Shown piece after piece: positions 11,501-23,685 of a DNA stretch of 64,000 nt. Within the stretch, counting starts at the first letter, position 1, and each line of letters starts with the position of its first letter. Origin of the DNA: Colletes latitarsis. Lineage: Eukaryota; Arthropoda; Insecta; Hymenoptera; Colletidae. The translations under genes were made by a program, and so were the position numbers. The notes under the pieces were generated by a model that had not been told where the DNA came from, did no database searches, and worked only from the letters and a program-made list of their open reading frames with translations. The DNA lies in the NCBI RefSeq assembly GCF_051014445.1, contig NW_027488365.1, positions 45,828,001-45,892,000 on the forward strand, written 5' to 3'.

Positions 11501-14500
11501 AAGTCTAGGTTAGGTCTGGGATATGCGCGCATCTGGCTTATGCTTTCGCCTTTTTCGCAAACTTGTTGGCCAGATCCTGGGTTTTTTCCGTGTTTGAATC
11601 ACGTAGTAATGTTGTACCACACTGAGACAGTCAATTAAACCTAGATTCGGACAGTATTTTAGAGGATAACACCGGTTAGGTCTGGGTTATGCCCGCATCT
11701 GGCTCATGATTTTGCCTTCTTCGCATACTTGTCGGCCAGATACTGGGTTTTTTCCGTGTTTGAATCACGTAGTAATGTTGTACCACACTGAGGCAGTCAA
11801 TTAAACCTGGTTTCGATCAATATTTTAGAGGATAACACCGGTTAAGTCTAGGTTAGGTCTGGGATATGCGCGCATCTGGCTTATGCTTTCGCCTTTTTCG
11901 CAAACTTGTTGGCCAGATCCTGGGTTTTTTCCGAGTTTGAATCACGTAGTAATGTGGTAACACACTGAAGCAGTCATTTAAACCTGGTTTCGATCAATAT
12001 TTTAGAGGATAACGCCGGTTAGGTCTGGGTTAGGTCTGGGTTATGCCCGCATCTGGCTCATGATTTTGCCTTCTTCGCATACTTGTTGGCCAGATCCTGG
12101 GTTTTTTTCGTGTTTGAATCACGTAGTAATGTGGTAACACACTGAAGCAGTCAATTAAACCTGGTTTCGATCAATATTTCAGAGGATAACACTGGTTAGG
12201 TCTGGGTTAGGTCTGGGATATGCGCGCATCTGGCGTATACTTTCGCCTTCTTCGCATACTTGTTGGCCAGATCCTGGGTTTTTTTCGTGTTTGAATCACG
12301 TAGGAATGTGGTAACACACTGGAGCAGTCAATTAAACCTGGTTTCGATCAATATTTTAGAGGATAACGCCGGTTAGGTCTGGGTTAGGTCTGGGTAATGC
12401 GCGCATCTGGCTTATACTTTCGCCTTTTTCGCAAACTTGTTGGCCAGATCCTGGGTATTTTCCGTGTGTGAAACACGTAGTAATGTGGTAACACACTGAA
12501 GCAGTCAATTAAACCTGGTTTCGATCAATATTTTAGAGGATAACGCCGGTTAGGTCTGGGTTAGGGCTGGGAAATGCGCGCGTCTGGCTTATACTTTCGC
12601 CTTTTTCGCAAACTTGTTGGCCAGATCCTGGGTTTTTTCCGTGTTTGAATCACGTAGTAATGTGGTAACACACTGAAGCAGTCAATTAAACCTGGTTTCG
12701 ATCAATATTTTAGAGGATAACACCGGTTAGGTCTCGGTTAGGTCTGGGTTATGCCCGCATCTGGCTCATGATTTTGCCTTCTTCGCATACTTGTTGGCCA
12801 GATCCTGGGGTTTTTTCGTGTTTGAATCACGTAGTAATGTGGTAACACACTGAAGCAGTCAATTAAACCTGGTTTCGATCAATATTTCAGAGGATAACAC
12901 CGGTTAGGTCTGGGTTAGGTCTGGGATATGCGCGCATCTGGCGTATACTTTCGCCTTCTTCGCATACTTGTTGGCCAGATCCTGGGTTTTTTTCGTGTTT
13001 GAATCACGTATGAATGTGGTAACACACTGAAGCAGTCAATTAAACCTGGTTTCGATCAATATTTTAGAGGATAACGCCGGTTAGGTCTGGGTTAGGTCTG
13101 GGAAATGCGCGCATCTGGCTTATACTTTCGCCTTTTTCGCAAACTTGTTGGCCAGATCCTGGGTATTTTCCGTGTTTGAAACACGTAGTAATGTGGTAAC
13201 ACACTGAAGCAGTCAATTAAACCTGGTTTCGATCAATATTTTAGAGAATAACGCCGGTTAGGTCTGGGTTAGGTCTGGGAAATGCGCGCATCTGGCTCAT
13301 GATTTTGCCTTCTTCGCATACTTGTTGGCCAGATACTGGGTTTTTTCCGTGTTTGAATCACGTAGTAATGTTGTACCACACTGAGGCAGTCAATTAAACC
13401 TGGATTCGGACAGTATTTTAGAGGATAACGCCGGTTAGGTCTGGGTTAGGTCTGGGAAATGCGCGCATCTGGCTTATACTTTCGCCTTTTTCGCAAACTT
13501 GTTGGCCAGATCCTGGGTATTTTCCGTGTTTGAAACACGTAGTAATGTGGTAACACACTGAAGCAGTCAATTAAACCTGGTTTCGATCAATATTTTAGAG
13601 GATAACGCCGGTTAGGTCTGGGTTAGGTCTGGGAAATGCGCGCATCTGGCTCATGATTTTGCCTTCTTCGCATACTTGTCGGCCAGATACTGGGTTTTTT
13701 CCGTGTTTGAATCACGTAGTAATGTTGTACCACACTGAGGCAGTCAATTAAACCTGGATTCGGACAGTATTTTAGAGGATAACACCGGTTAGGTCTGGGT
13801 TAGGTCTGGGTTATGCCCGCATCTGGCTCATGATTTTGCCTTCTTCGCATACTTGTTGGCCAGATCCTGGGTTTTTTTCGTGTTTGAATCACGTAGTAAT
13901 GTGGTAACACACTGAAGCAGTCAATTAAACCTGGTTTCGATCAATATTTCAGAGGATAACACCGGTTAGGTCTGGGTTAGGTCTGGGATATGCGCGCATC
14001 TGGCTTATACTTTCGCCTTTTTCGCAAACTTGTTGGCTAGATCCTGGGTTTTTTTCGGGTTTGAATAACGCAGTAATGTGGTACCACACTGAAGCAGTCA
14101 ATAAAACCTGGTTTCGATCAATATTTTAGAGGATAACACCGGTTAAGTCTGGGTTAGGTCTGGGTTATGCCCGCATCTGGCTCATGATTTTGCCTTCTTC
14201 GCATACTTGTTGGCCAGATCCTGGGTTTTTTCCGTGTTTGAATCACGTAGTAATGTTGTACCACACTGAGGCAGTCAATTAAACCTGGATTTGGACAGTA
14301 TTTTAGAGGATAACACCGGTTAGGTCTGGGTTAGGTCTGGGTTATGCCCGCATCTGGCTCATGATTTTGCCTTCTTCGCATACATGATGGCCAGATCCTG
14401 GGTTTTTTTCGTGTTTCAAGCATGTAGTAATGTGGTAACACACTGAAGCAGTCAATTAAACCTGGTTTCGATCAATATTTTAGAGGATAACACCGGTTAG

Positions 14501-17500
14501 GTCTAGGTTAGGTCTGGGATATGCGCGCATCTGGCTTATGCTTTCGCCTTTTTCGCAAACTTGTTGGCCAGATCCTGGGTTTTTTCCGTGTTTGAATCAC
14601 GTAGTAATGTTGTACCACACTGAGGCAGTCAATTAAACCTAGATTCGGACAGTATTTTAGAGGATAACACCGGTTAGGTCTGGGTTAGGTCTGGGTTATG
14701 CCCGCATCTGGCTCATGATTTTGCCTTCTTCGCAAACTTGTTGGCCAGATCCTGGGGTTTTTCCGAGTTTGAATCACGTAGTAATGTGGTAACACACTGA
14801 AGCAGTCAATTAAACCTGGTTTCGATCAATATTTCAGAGGATAACACCGGTTAGGTCTGGGTTAGGTCTGGGATATGCGCGCATCTGGCGTATACTTTCG
14901 CCTTCTTCGCAAACTTGTTGGCCAGATCCTGGGTATTTTCCGTGTTTGAAACACGTAGTAATGTGGTAACACACTGAAGCAGTCAATTAAACCTGGTTTC
15001 GATCAATATTTTAGAGGATAACACCAGTTAGGTCTGGGTTAGGTCTGGGTTATGCCCGCATCTGGCTCATGATTTTGCCTTCTTCGCAAACTTGTTGGCC
15101 AGATCCTGGGGTTTTTCCGAGTTTGAATCACGTAGTAATGTGGTAACACACTGAAGCAGTCAATTAAACCTGGTTTCGATCAATATTTCAGAGGATAACA
15201 CCGGTTAGGTCTGGGTTAGGTCTGGGATATGCGCGCATCTGGCGTATACTTTCGCCTTTTTCGCAAACTTGTTGGCCAGATCCTGGTTATTTTCCGTGTT
15301 TGAAACACGTAGTAATGTGGTAACACACTGAAGCAGTCAATTAAACCTGGTTTCGATCGATATTTCAGAGGACAACACCGGTTAGGTCTGGGTTAGGTCT
15401 GGGAAATGCTCGCATCTGGCTTATACTTTCGCCTTTTTCGCAAACTTGTTGGCCAGATCCTGGTTATTTTCCGTGTTTGAAACACGTAGTAATGTGGTAA
15501 CACACTGAAGCAGTCAATTAAACCTGGTTTCGATCGATATTTCAGAGGACAACACCGGTTAGGTCTGGGTTAGGTCTGGGATATGCGCGCATCTGGCTTA
15601 TACTTTCGCCTTTTTCGCAAACTTGTTGGCTAGATCCTGGGTTTTTTTCGGGTTTGAATAACGCAGTAATGTGGTACCACACTGAAGCAGTCAATAAAAC
15701 CTGGTTTCGATCAATATTTTAGAGGATAACACCGGTTAGGTCTGGGTTAGGTCTGGGAAAAGCTCGCATCTGGCGTATACTTTCGCCTTCTTCGCATACT
15801 TGTTGGCCAGATCCTGGGTTTTTTTCGTGTTTGAATCACGTAGGAATGTGGTAACACACTGAAGCAGTCATTTAAACCTGGTTTCGATCAATATTTTAGA
15901 GGATAACGCCGGTTAGGTCTGGGTTAGGTCTGGGATATGCGCGCATCTGGCGTATACTTTCGCCTTCTTCGCATACTTGTTGGCCAGATCCTGGGTTTTT
16001 TTCGTGTTTGAATCACGTAGGAATGTGGTAACACACTGAAGCAGTCAATAAAACCTGGTTTCGATCAATATTTTAGAGGATAACACCGGTTAGGTCTGGG
16101 TTAAGTCTGGGTTATGCCCGCATCTGGCTCATGATTTTGCCTGCTTCGCATACTTGTTGGCCAGATCCTGGGGTTTTTTCGTGTTTGAATCACGTAGTAA
16201 TGTGGTAATACACTGAAGCAGTCAATTAAACCTGGTTTCGATCAATATTTAAGAGGATAACACCGGTTAGGTCTGGGTTAGGTCTGGGATATGCGCGCAT
16301 CTGGCTTATACTTTCGCCTTTTTCGCAAACTTGTTGGCTAGATCCTGGGGTTTTTCGGGTTTGAATAACGCAGTAATGTGGTACCACACTGAAGCAGTCA
16401 ATAAAACCTGGTTTCGATCAATATTTTATAGGATAACACCGGTTAGGTCTGGGTTATGCCCGCATCTGGCTCATGATTTTGCCTTCTTCGCATACTTGTT
16501 GGCCAGATCCTGGGGTTTTTTCGTGTTTGAAACACGTAGTAATGTGGTAACACACTGAAGCAGTCAATTAAACCTGGTTTCGATCAATATTTTAGAGGAT
16601 AACGCCGGTTAGGTCTGGGTTAGGTCTGGGAAATGCGCGCATCTGGCTCATATTTTGCCTTCTTCGCATACTTGTTGGCCAGATACTGGGTTTTTTCCGT
16701 GTTTGAATCACGTAGTAATGTGGTAATACACTGAAGCAGTCAATTAAACCTGGTTTCGATCAATATTTTAGAGGATAACACCGGTTAGGTCTGGGTTAGG
16801 TCTGGGATATGCGCGCATCTGGCGTATACTTTCGCCTTCTTCGCATACTTGTTGGCCAGATCCTGGGGTTTTTTCGTGTTTGAATCACGTAATAATGTGG
16901 TAATACACTGAAGCAGTCAATTAAACCTGGTTTCGATCAATAGTTTAAAGGAAAACACCGGTTAGGTCTGGGTTAGGTCTGGGATATGCGCGCATCTGGC
17001 TTATGCTTTCGCCTTTTTCGCAAACTTGTTGGCCAGATCCTGGTTATTTTCCGTGTTTGAAACACGTAGTAATGTGGTAACACACTGAAGCAGTCAATTA
17101 AACCTGGTTTCGATCAATATTTCAGAGGATAACACCGGTTAGGTCTGGGTTAGGTCTGGGTTATGCCCGCATCTGGCTCATGATTTTGCCTTCTTCGCAT
17201 ACTTGTTGGCCAGATCCTGGGTTTTTTTCGTGTTTGAATCACGTAGTAATGTGGTAACACACTGAAGCAGTCAATTAAACCTGGTTTCGATCAATATTTC
17301 AGAGGATAACACCGGTTAGGTCTGGGTTAGGTCTGGGATATGCGCGCATCTGGCGTATACTTTCGCCTTTTTCGCAAACTTGTTGGCCAGATCCTGGGTA
17401 TTTTCCGTGTTTGAAACACGTAGTAATGTGGTAACACACTGAAGCAGTCAATTAAACCTGGTTTCGATCAATATTTTAGAGGATAACACCGGTTAGGTCT

Positions 17501-20500
17501 GGGTTAGGTCTGGGATATGCGCGCATCTGGCTTATACTTTCGCCTTTTTCGCAAACTTGTTGGCTAGATCCTGGGTTTTTTTCGGGTTTGAATAACGCAG
17601 TAATGTGGTACCACACTGAAGCAGTCAATAAAACCTGGTTTCGATCAATATTTTAGAGGATAACACCGGTTAAGTCTGGGTTAGGTCTGGGTTATGCCCG
17701 CATCTGGCTCATGATTTTGCCTTCTTCGCATACTTGTTGGCCAGATCCTGGGTTTTTTCCGTGTTTGAATCACGTAGTAATGTTGTACCACACTGAGGCA
17801 GTCAATTAAACCTGGATTTGGACAGTATTTCAGAGGATAACACCGGTTAGGTCTGGGTTAGGTCTGGGTTATGCCCGCATCTGGCTCATGATTTTGCCTT
17901 CTTCGCATACTTGATGGCCAGATCCTGGGTTTTTTTCGTGTTTGAATCATGTAGTAATGTGGTAACACACTGAAGCAGTCAATTAAACCTGGTTTCGATC
18001 AATATTTTAGAGGATAACACCGGTTAGGTCTAGGTTAGGTCTGGGATATGCGCGCATCTGGCTTATGCTTTCGCCTTTTTCGCAAACTTGTTGGCCAGAT
18101 CCTGGGTTTTTTCCGTGTTTGAATCACGTAGTAATGTTGTACCACACTGAGACAGTCAATTAAACCTAGATTCGGACAGTATTTTAGAGGATAACACCGG
18201 TTAGGTCTGGGTTAGGTCTGGGTTATGCCCGCATCTGGCTCATGATTTTGCCTTCTTCGCATACTTGTTGGCCAGATCCTGGGTTTTTTTCGTGTTTGAA
18301 TCATGTAGTAATGTGGTAACACACTGAAGCAGTCAATTAAACCTGGTTTCGATCAATATTTTAGAGGATAACACCAGTTAGGTCTGGGTTAGGTCTGGGT
18401 TATGCCCGCATCTGGCTCATGATTTTGCCTTCTTCGCATACTTGTTGGCCAGATCCTGGGTTTTTTTCGTGTTTGAATCACGTAGTAATGTGGTAACACA
18501 CTGAAGCAGTCAATTAAACCTGGTTTCGATCAATATTTCAGAGGATAACACCGGTTAGGTCTGGGTTAGGTCTGGGATATGCGCGCATCTGGCTTATACT
18601 TTCACCTTTTTCGCAAACTTGTTGGCCAGATCCTGGGGTTTTTCCGAGTTTGAATCACGTAGTAATGTGGTAACACACTGAAGCAGTCAATTAAACCTGG
18701 TTTCGATCAATATTTCAGAGGATAACACCGGTTAGGTCTGGGTTAGGTCTGGGATATGCGCGCATCTGGCGTATACTTTCGCCTTCTTCGCATACTTGTT
18801 GGCCAGATCCTGGGTTTTTTTCGTGTTTGAATCACGTAGGAATGTGGCAACACACTGAAGCAGTCATTTAAACCTGGTTTCGATCAATATTTTAGAGGAT
18901 AACACCGGTTAGGTCTGGGTTAGGTCTGGGTTATGCCCGCATCTGGCTCATGATTTTGCCTTCTTCGCATACTTGTTGGCCAGATCCTGGGTTTTTTTCG
19001 GGTTTGAATAACGCAGTAATGTGGTACCACACTGAAGCAGTCAATTAAACCTGGATTCGGACAGTATTTTAGAGGATAACACCGGTTAGGTCTGGGTTAG
19101 GTCTGGGTTATGCCCGCATCTGGCTCATGATTTTGCCTTCTTCGCATACTTGTTGGCCAGATCCTGGGTTTTTTTCGTGTTTGAATCATGTAGTAATGTG
19201 GTAACACACTGAAGCAGTCAATTAAACCTGGTTTCGATCAATATTTTAGAGGATAACACCAGTTAGGTCTGGGTTAGGTGTGGGTTATGCCCGCATCTGG
19301 CTCATGATTTTGCCTTCTTCGCATACTTGTTGGCCAGATCCTGGGTTTTTTTCGTGTTTGAATCACGTAGTAATGTGGTAACACACTGAAGCAGTCAATT
19401 AAACCTGGTTTCGATCAATATTTCAGAGGATAACACCGGTTAGGTCTGGGTTAGGTCTGGGATATGCGCGCATCTGGCGTATACTTTCGCCTTCTTCGCA
19501 TACTTGTTGGCCAGATCCTGGGTTTTTTTCGTGTTTGAATCACGTAGGAATGTGGTAACACACTGAAGCAGTCAATTAAACCTGGTTTCGATCAATATTT
19601 TAGAGGATAACGCCGGTTAGGTCTGGGTTAGGTCTGGGAAATGCGCGCATCTGGCTTATACTTACGCCTTTTTCGCAAACTTGTTGGCCAGATCCTGGTT
19701 ATTTTCCGTGTTTGAAACACGTAGTAATGTGGTAACACACTGAAGCAGTCAATTAAACCTGGTTTCGACCGATATTTCAGAGGATAACACCGGTTAGGTC
19801 TGGGTTAGGTCTGGGTTATGCCCGCATCTGGCTCATGATTTTGCCGTCTTCGCATACTTGTTGGCCAGATCCTGGGGTTTTTTCGTGTTTGAATCACGTA
19901 GTAATGTGGTAATACACTGAAGCAGTCAATTAAACCTGGTTTCGATCAATATTTTAGAGGATAACACCGGTTAGGTCTGGGTTAGGTCTGGGATATGCGC
20001 GCATCTGACTTATGCGTTCGCCTTTTTCGCAAACTTGTTGGCCAGATCCTGGGTTTTTTCCGTGTTTGAATCACGTAGTAATGTTGTACCACACTGAGGC
20101 AGTCAATTAAACCTGGATTCGGACAGTATTTTAGAGGATAACACCGGTTAGGTCTGGGTTAGGTCTGGGTTATGCCCGCATCTGGCTCATGATTTTGCCT
20201 TCTTCGCATACTTGTTGGCCAGATCCTGGGTTTTTTTCGTGTTTGAATCACGTAGTAATGTGGTAACACACTGAAGCAGTCAATTAAACCTGGTTTCGAC
20301 GAATATTTTAGAGGATAACACCGGTTAGGTCTGGGTTAGGTCTGGGTTATGCCCGCATCTGGCTCATGATTTTGCCTTCTTCGCATACTTGTTGGCCAGA
20401 GCCTGGGGTTTTTTCGTGTTTGAATCACGTAGTAATGTGGTAATACACTGAAGCAATCAATTAAACCTGGTTTCGATCAATATTTTAGAGGATAACACCG

Positions 20501-20929
20501 GTTAGGTCTGGGTTAGGTCTGGGATATGCGCGCATCTGGCTTATACTTTCGCCTTTTTCGCAAACTTGTTGGCTAGATCCTGGGTTTTTTTCGGGTTTGA
20601 ATAACGCAGTAATGTGGTACCACACTGAAGCAGTCAATTAAACCTGGATTCGGACAGTATTTTAGAGGATAACACCGGTTAGGTCTGGGTTAGGTCTGGG
20701 TTATGCCCGCATCTGGCTCATGATTTTGCCTTTTTCGCATACTTGTTGGCCAGATCCTTGGTTTTTTTCGTGTTTGAATCACGTAGTAATGTGGTAACAC
20801 ACTGAAGCAGTCAATTAAACCTGGTTTCGACGAATATTTTAGAGGATAACACCGGTTAGGTCTGGGTTAGGTCTGGGTTATACCCGCATCTGGCTCATGA
20901 TTTTGCCTTCTTCGCATACGTGTTGGCCA
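2566..20929. repeat. 177-bp satellite array 1, ~104 monomers
   Basis: The step between successive AGATCCTGG blocks is 177 bp (GATCC at 2746, 2923, 3100, 3277). The array length of 18,364 bp fits 104 monomers less four 11-bp deletions. A monomer reads in order: CCTGGGT(n), TTTGAATCACGTAG, GTGGTAACACACTG, CAGTCAATTAAACCTGG, a CAATATTTTAGAGG block, ACCGG, two adjacent TTAGGTCTGGG 11-mers, a GCGCGCATCTGGC or GCCCGCATCTGGC block and a TTCGCAWACTTGTTGGCC block. Variant classes co-vary: GGTTATGCCC goes with CTCATGATTTTGCC, and GGATATGCGC goes with CTTATACTTTCGCC or CGTATACTTTCGCC. The first copy starts at CTAGACCCTGG and the last stops at TTGGCCA. Every frame is interrupted; it is non-coding. Function unknown; centromeric or subtelomeric satellites are typical hosts of such repeats. 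Confidence 0.97.
2849..2870 (+). repeat. Telomere-like motif pair TTAGGTCTGGG x2 (example monomer)
   Basis: Two perfect adjacent copies of an 11-mer starting with TTAGG, the common insect telomere motif. The same pair occurs in nearly every monomer of all three arrays, G-rich strand on +, with occasional point variants (TTAAGTCTGGG, TTAGGTTTGGG, TTAGGTCTAGG). It is an interstitial motif, not a telomere. Confidence 0.85.
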
Positions 20930-21182
20930 CGTGTTGACGATAAAACTGTAAGATAAAGGATGAATTAAGTTCCATGTCCCTAAAATTTTCCAAGTCATAG
21001 ATTTAAAAATGATTTAGATATTTAGATGATTTTAGTGTGGTTATTTATACAAGTATGTAAATCGCTATTTATGCATAACATGTTACCCCTAAATGGGCAA
21101 GTTAATGAATTGTATACATGTTAATTGTATAATAATAACCCTTTGTTCCTCATAAAAATTCATAACTGAATTGCTATCATTC
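20930..21182. other. AT-rich spacer after satellite array 1; no gene seen
   Basis: Unique-looking AT-rich DNA from the last TTGGCCA of the array to the coding remnant. I see no open frame, RNA gene or repeat of note. The copy is at 51694-51946. Confidence 0.5.
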
Positions 21183-21581
21183 TAAAAAAATCCATCCCAA
21201 AATATATTGTCAAAACTAGTAATAAATTATTTGAACAAGGTGATAACAGATTTGAAATATTTAATAAAATTTAAATACCAGTAGTATTAGTAAAAGATAA
21301 TATTAATACTATTTTGACACTGTTATTTGATTTTAATATTAATTATAGATACTTTGATTATTGATTTATTAAAACATAAAGTTAATGAAGTCCCAGTAGA
21401 TTATAAATATTTTAAAGAGCATGAATTAGCATAGAATTTCATAAAAAATTTGATGAGTGATAGAAGTAACTTGAATAATCTGAATTTTGTAGCTTTTACT
21501 ATATCTTTGGATATGGAATCACAGATTCATTTTATTAATAAAAATAGAGATAGTACTGATGATTTACTCAGACTCGTTAAA
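21183..21581 (+). pseudogene. Unrecognised degenerate coding remnant
   Basis: A run of about 130 codons reads as Asn/Lys/Asp-rich protein-like sequence with only a few stops and one frame change: LKKSIPKYIVKTSNKLFEQG, then IPVVLVKDNINTILTLLFDF, then a shift to KHKVNEVPVDYKYFKEHELA and SDRSNLNNLNFVAFTISLD. It ends at a good donor-like GTAAGT (21582). I cannot name the family. The periodic low stop density and the donor argue for an old exon, perhaps of a mobile element. Part of the downstream sequence (21577-21868) has a diverged direct copy at 28056-28246. Confidence 0.35.
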
Positions 21582-21868
21582 GTAAGTGGGCCAAGTGGGA
21601 AGAATATTAAGATAGGTAGATAGATATTGGTAAAAGTGTTCCTCTTGTCCTTATATAGGAAATCTTTAATATTACAAATAAACTCTTTCTGTAAAATCTT
21701 GAACTTATCATTACAATTTATAGAATTAAAGTCAACGCATCTAATAATGAAAGTAGAAACTGACTTTAAAATCTTGTCTATTGGATAACATAGAGTTAGA
21801 TTCTTTTATCGATGAATTATGAACAAACTGAACTGAAGTATTTTATAGACTTGTCAAGAACGTTTTTT
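21577..21868 (+). repeat. Diverged direct repeat, left member
   Basis: Shares collinear blocks with 28056-28246: AAGTAAGTSGGYCAAGTRGGA, ATATTGGTAAAA, TATTGGATAAYATAGA and CCTCTTRYC-like stretches, ending near a CGTTTTTT run. The two members flank the Merlin/Copia nest in the same orientation, so they are not part of its inverted repeats. Both could derive from one exon (LDNIELDSFIDEL on the left, LDNIDLHTFTAEFEI on the right). Copy at 52341-52632. Confidence 0.5.
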
Positions 21869-22056
21869 GGTATATTCCTAGCAAACGACCCGTTCAACGA
21901 TCGGGATGAGTTATACGTAATTCGATTCGTCTAATTCAGTATATTATTTCATTAGTATATGCATTTCATTATCTGCGGAAATTTGGTATTTTTACAAAGT
22001 AACTAAGTATTTTAAATATATTCTGACAGGTTCACAGGTGGAAACAAGTGACTGTC

Positions 22057-22623
22057 GTTACCTGTGTTCAAAATGCCAGCTAGTCAAATGCTAATTTGTT
22101 AACAATAACATTTATTGAATGAAATTTCTGCTATTTCTGCAAATATCTCATTGAATAAATCACCATCTTTCTATTATATATACATTTACTAAATACATAA
22201 TGGCTCAGGTATCCAATGAAGTTACTCTTATTGAAAATATAAAATATTGATAGTATTATATGTTAGAAAAAAGTGGTTTCTTCAATTTAATTCATGTAAG
22301 CATCAGTAATGAGATCTTGAAAATTGACGCTGTGATTAATTTTCAAATGGCCTCTGTGCCATTATTTCTACAACAAAATGTTGATTCATCAGTCTCTATC
22401 TACTCTACCCTTCCACAATTGCTGCGCAGTATTTTTATTTAATGTTAGTTATATAATATCACGACATTGCTCATAATTATATGTTAGCATATATGGTAAT
22501 TTTAAAACAATATCTGTAACTGAGTTTGTTTTTAGAAAACCACGTTCTTTGCTTTTCAAATATCTTTATATAATGCAATGGCTTTTAAAAACTAAGGGTA
22601 TAAACATCTCACCGTAAACCGTA
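22057..22623. other. Decayed interior of the Merlin element; no gene seen
   Basis: AT-rich. A 60-codon open frame at 22260-22442 has no family resemblance. The N-terminal transposase half should lie here but I cannot read it. Copy at 52821-53387. Confidence 0.45.
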
Positions 22624-22970
22624 AATAGTTTACATTTTAAAGATCCAGAAACAGGCGCTCATACGAATAAAACAGAAACTACGTGGAAGCATAGTAAACA
22701 CTTTTTGCCTGAATATTGTCGGTTAGTATTTGCAGTTCCACACGTTTTTTAATATGTTTTTCTAACATATAATACAAAATAATAAATATTATATTTTCTA
22801 TTTTCAGCAAAAAAGATAATTTCATTGGGTACTTAAGCCATTACGTGTTTTATAAACCTTCCAAGCAAGGAAAGGATGATTTATTTAATCAGTTCTTAAA
22901 AGAAATTTCAGAAATTTCATTTGATGATGATCGATTCTGTAAAAAATCAAAATATACCAGACTTAGATGA
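22624..22970 (+). pseudogene. Merlin/ISXO2-like transposase C-terminal remnant with one intron
   Basis: The reading frame from 22624 gives HFKDPETGAHTNKTETTWKH, closely fitting the DPETGAHTNxxEsxW block that precedes the last catalytic acidic residue in IS1016/ISXO2-like (Merlin) transposases. The frame reaches LPEYCR and a GTTAGT donor at 22722. An acceptor TTTTCAG ends at 22807, and the next exon (22808-22970) continues in phase with KKDNFIGYLSHYVFY and a Lys-rich C-terminus ending at a TGA. Upstream, the expected first catalytic blocks are not recognisable and 22057-22623 is too decayed to read, so this is the tail of a dead copy. Family by motif recognition; the intron is inferred from splice-like sites and frame continuity. 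Confidence 0.7.
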
Positions 22971-23339
22971 TAATGAAATTTAATAATAAAAACAAGTTAA
23001 ACCAACGTACTGCGTACAATAGTAATTTACTATATATTGTAAACACTGTCAGCGACGGGGAGACATTTTTTACTGTTGCTACATGTACTGTCTACATACC
23101 TGGTTTTAATACTGTCCACCTGACCGACTCGTGGAAGTTCTATGCCTAAAAAAATGATTTTTATGCATCATACAAATTCTTCTACAAATTCCCATTTGAC
23201 AATGTAGAATAGATCCAATTAGATAAATTATTTATAATTTTTAAAATGAACATAGCAACGATGGTCACTAGTTTCTATCTGTGAACCTGTCAAAAAATCT
23301 ACTTGACCTTACTTTTTTACTGTAACTTTTTATAATAAC

Positions 23340-23583
23340 TGTTAAAATACTGTTTATATTATTTATTATAATGAATCTTGTTACAAAACAAACACACTTA
23401 TTTTCCATTGTGAAAAGAAAACTTAAAAACTAAAAGAACATTCCTCTACATGTGCTTCTTTCACACACACACACACACACCCACACACACACACACACCA
23501 CACCACACACTACCCCTCTTATCTGAAACGGTAAACTCCTAAACACTAAAGAAACTAACGAATTTTAAGTCATATTTCTAACA
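23340..23583 (-). repeat. Copia 3' LTR (left on + strand)
   Basis: 244 bp, TGTTAAAATA to TTCTAACA. Longer than its partner because of an expanded, interrupted CA tract (23461-23517) and a CTCTTATCTGAAACGG segment. In element orientation this is the 3' LTR. Confidence 0.92.
23461..23517. repeat. (CA)n microsatellite in the left LTR
   Basis: Interrupted CA tract that accounts for most of the LTR length difference. Unit 2 is 4 bp longer (54225-54285). The other LTR has a shorter uninterrupted tract at 27726-27747. Confidence 0.9.
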
Positions 23584-23685
23584 CGCCTTCTTGACTTAAA
23601 ATTTATCAAAACAACAACAAAAATTTTGCCTTTCCTAACGATTTAGTCAGTACATCTGCAATTTGATCGTCCGTAGTCACACTTA

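Noticed and set aside
16331..16558. 75-codon open frame inside the satellite
   Set aside because: It spans one monomer with an 11-bp deletion that shifts the frame past a stop. Although 177 is a multiple of three, other monomers are closed in every frame.
2566..20929. CRISPR-like array of repeats
   Set aside because: Monomers are contiguous 177-bp copies with no unique spacers, in eukaryotic repeat DNA.
2566..20929. CENP-B box in the monomer
   Set aside because: The best match, around TTTCGATCAATATTTTA, keeps TTCG and one A but lacks the CGGG half, so it is not a credible box.
2566..20929. Pol III B-box or tRNA-derived satellite
   Set aside because: GGTTTCGATC only loosely resembles the B-box, there is no matching A-box at the right distance and no tRNA fold.
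22260..22442. 60-codon open frame in the Merlin interior
   Set aside because: No transposase motif, no family resemblance and typical chance length for AT-rich DNA with a starting ATG.
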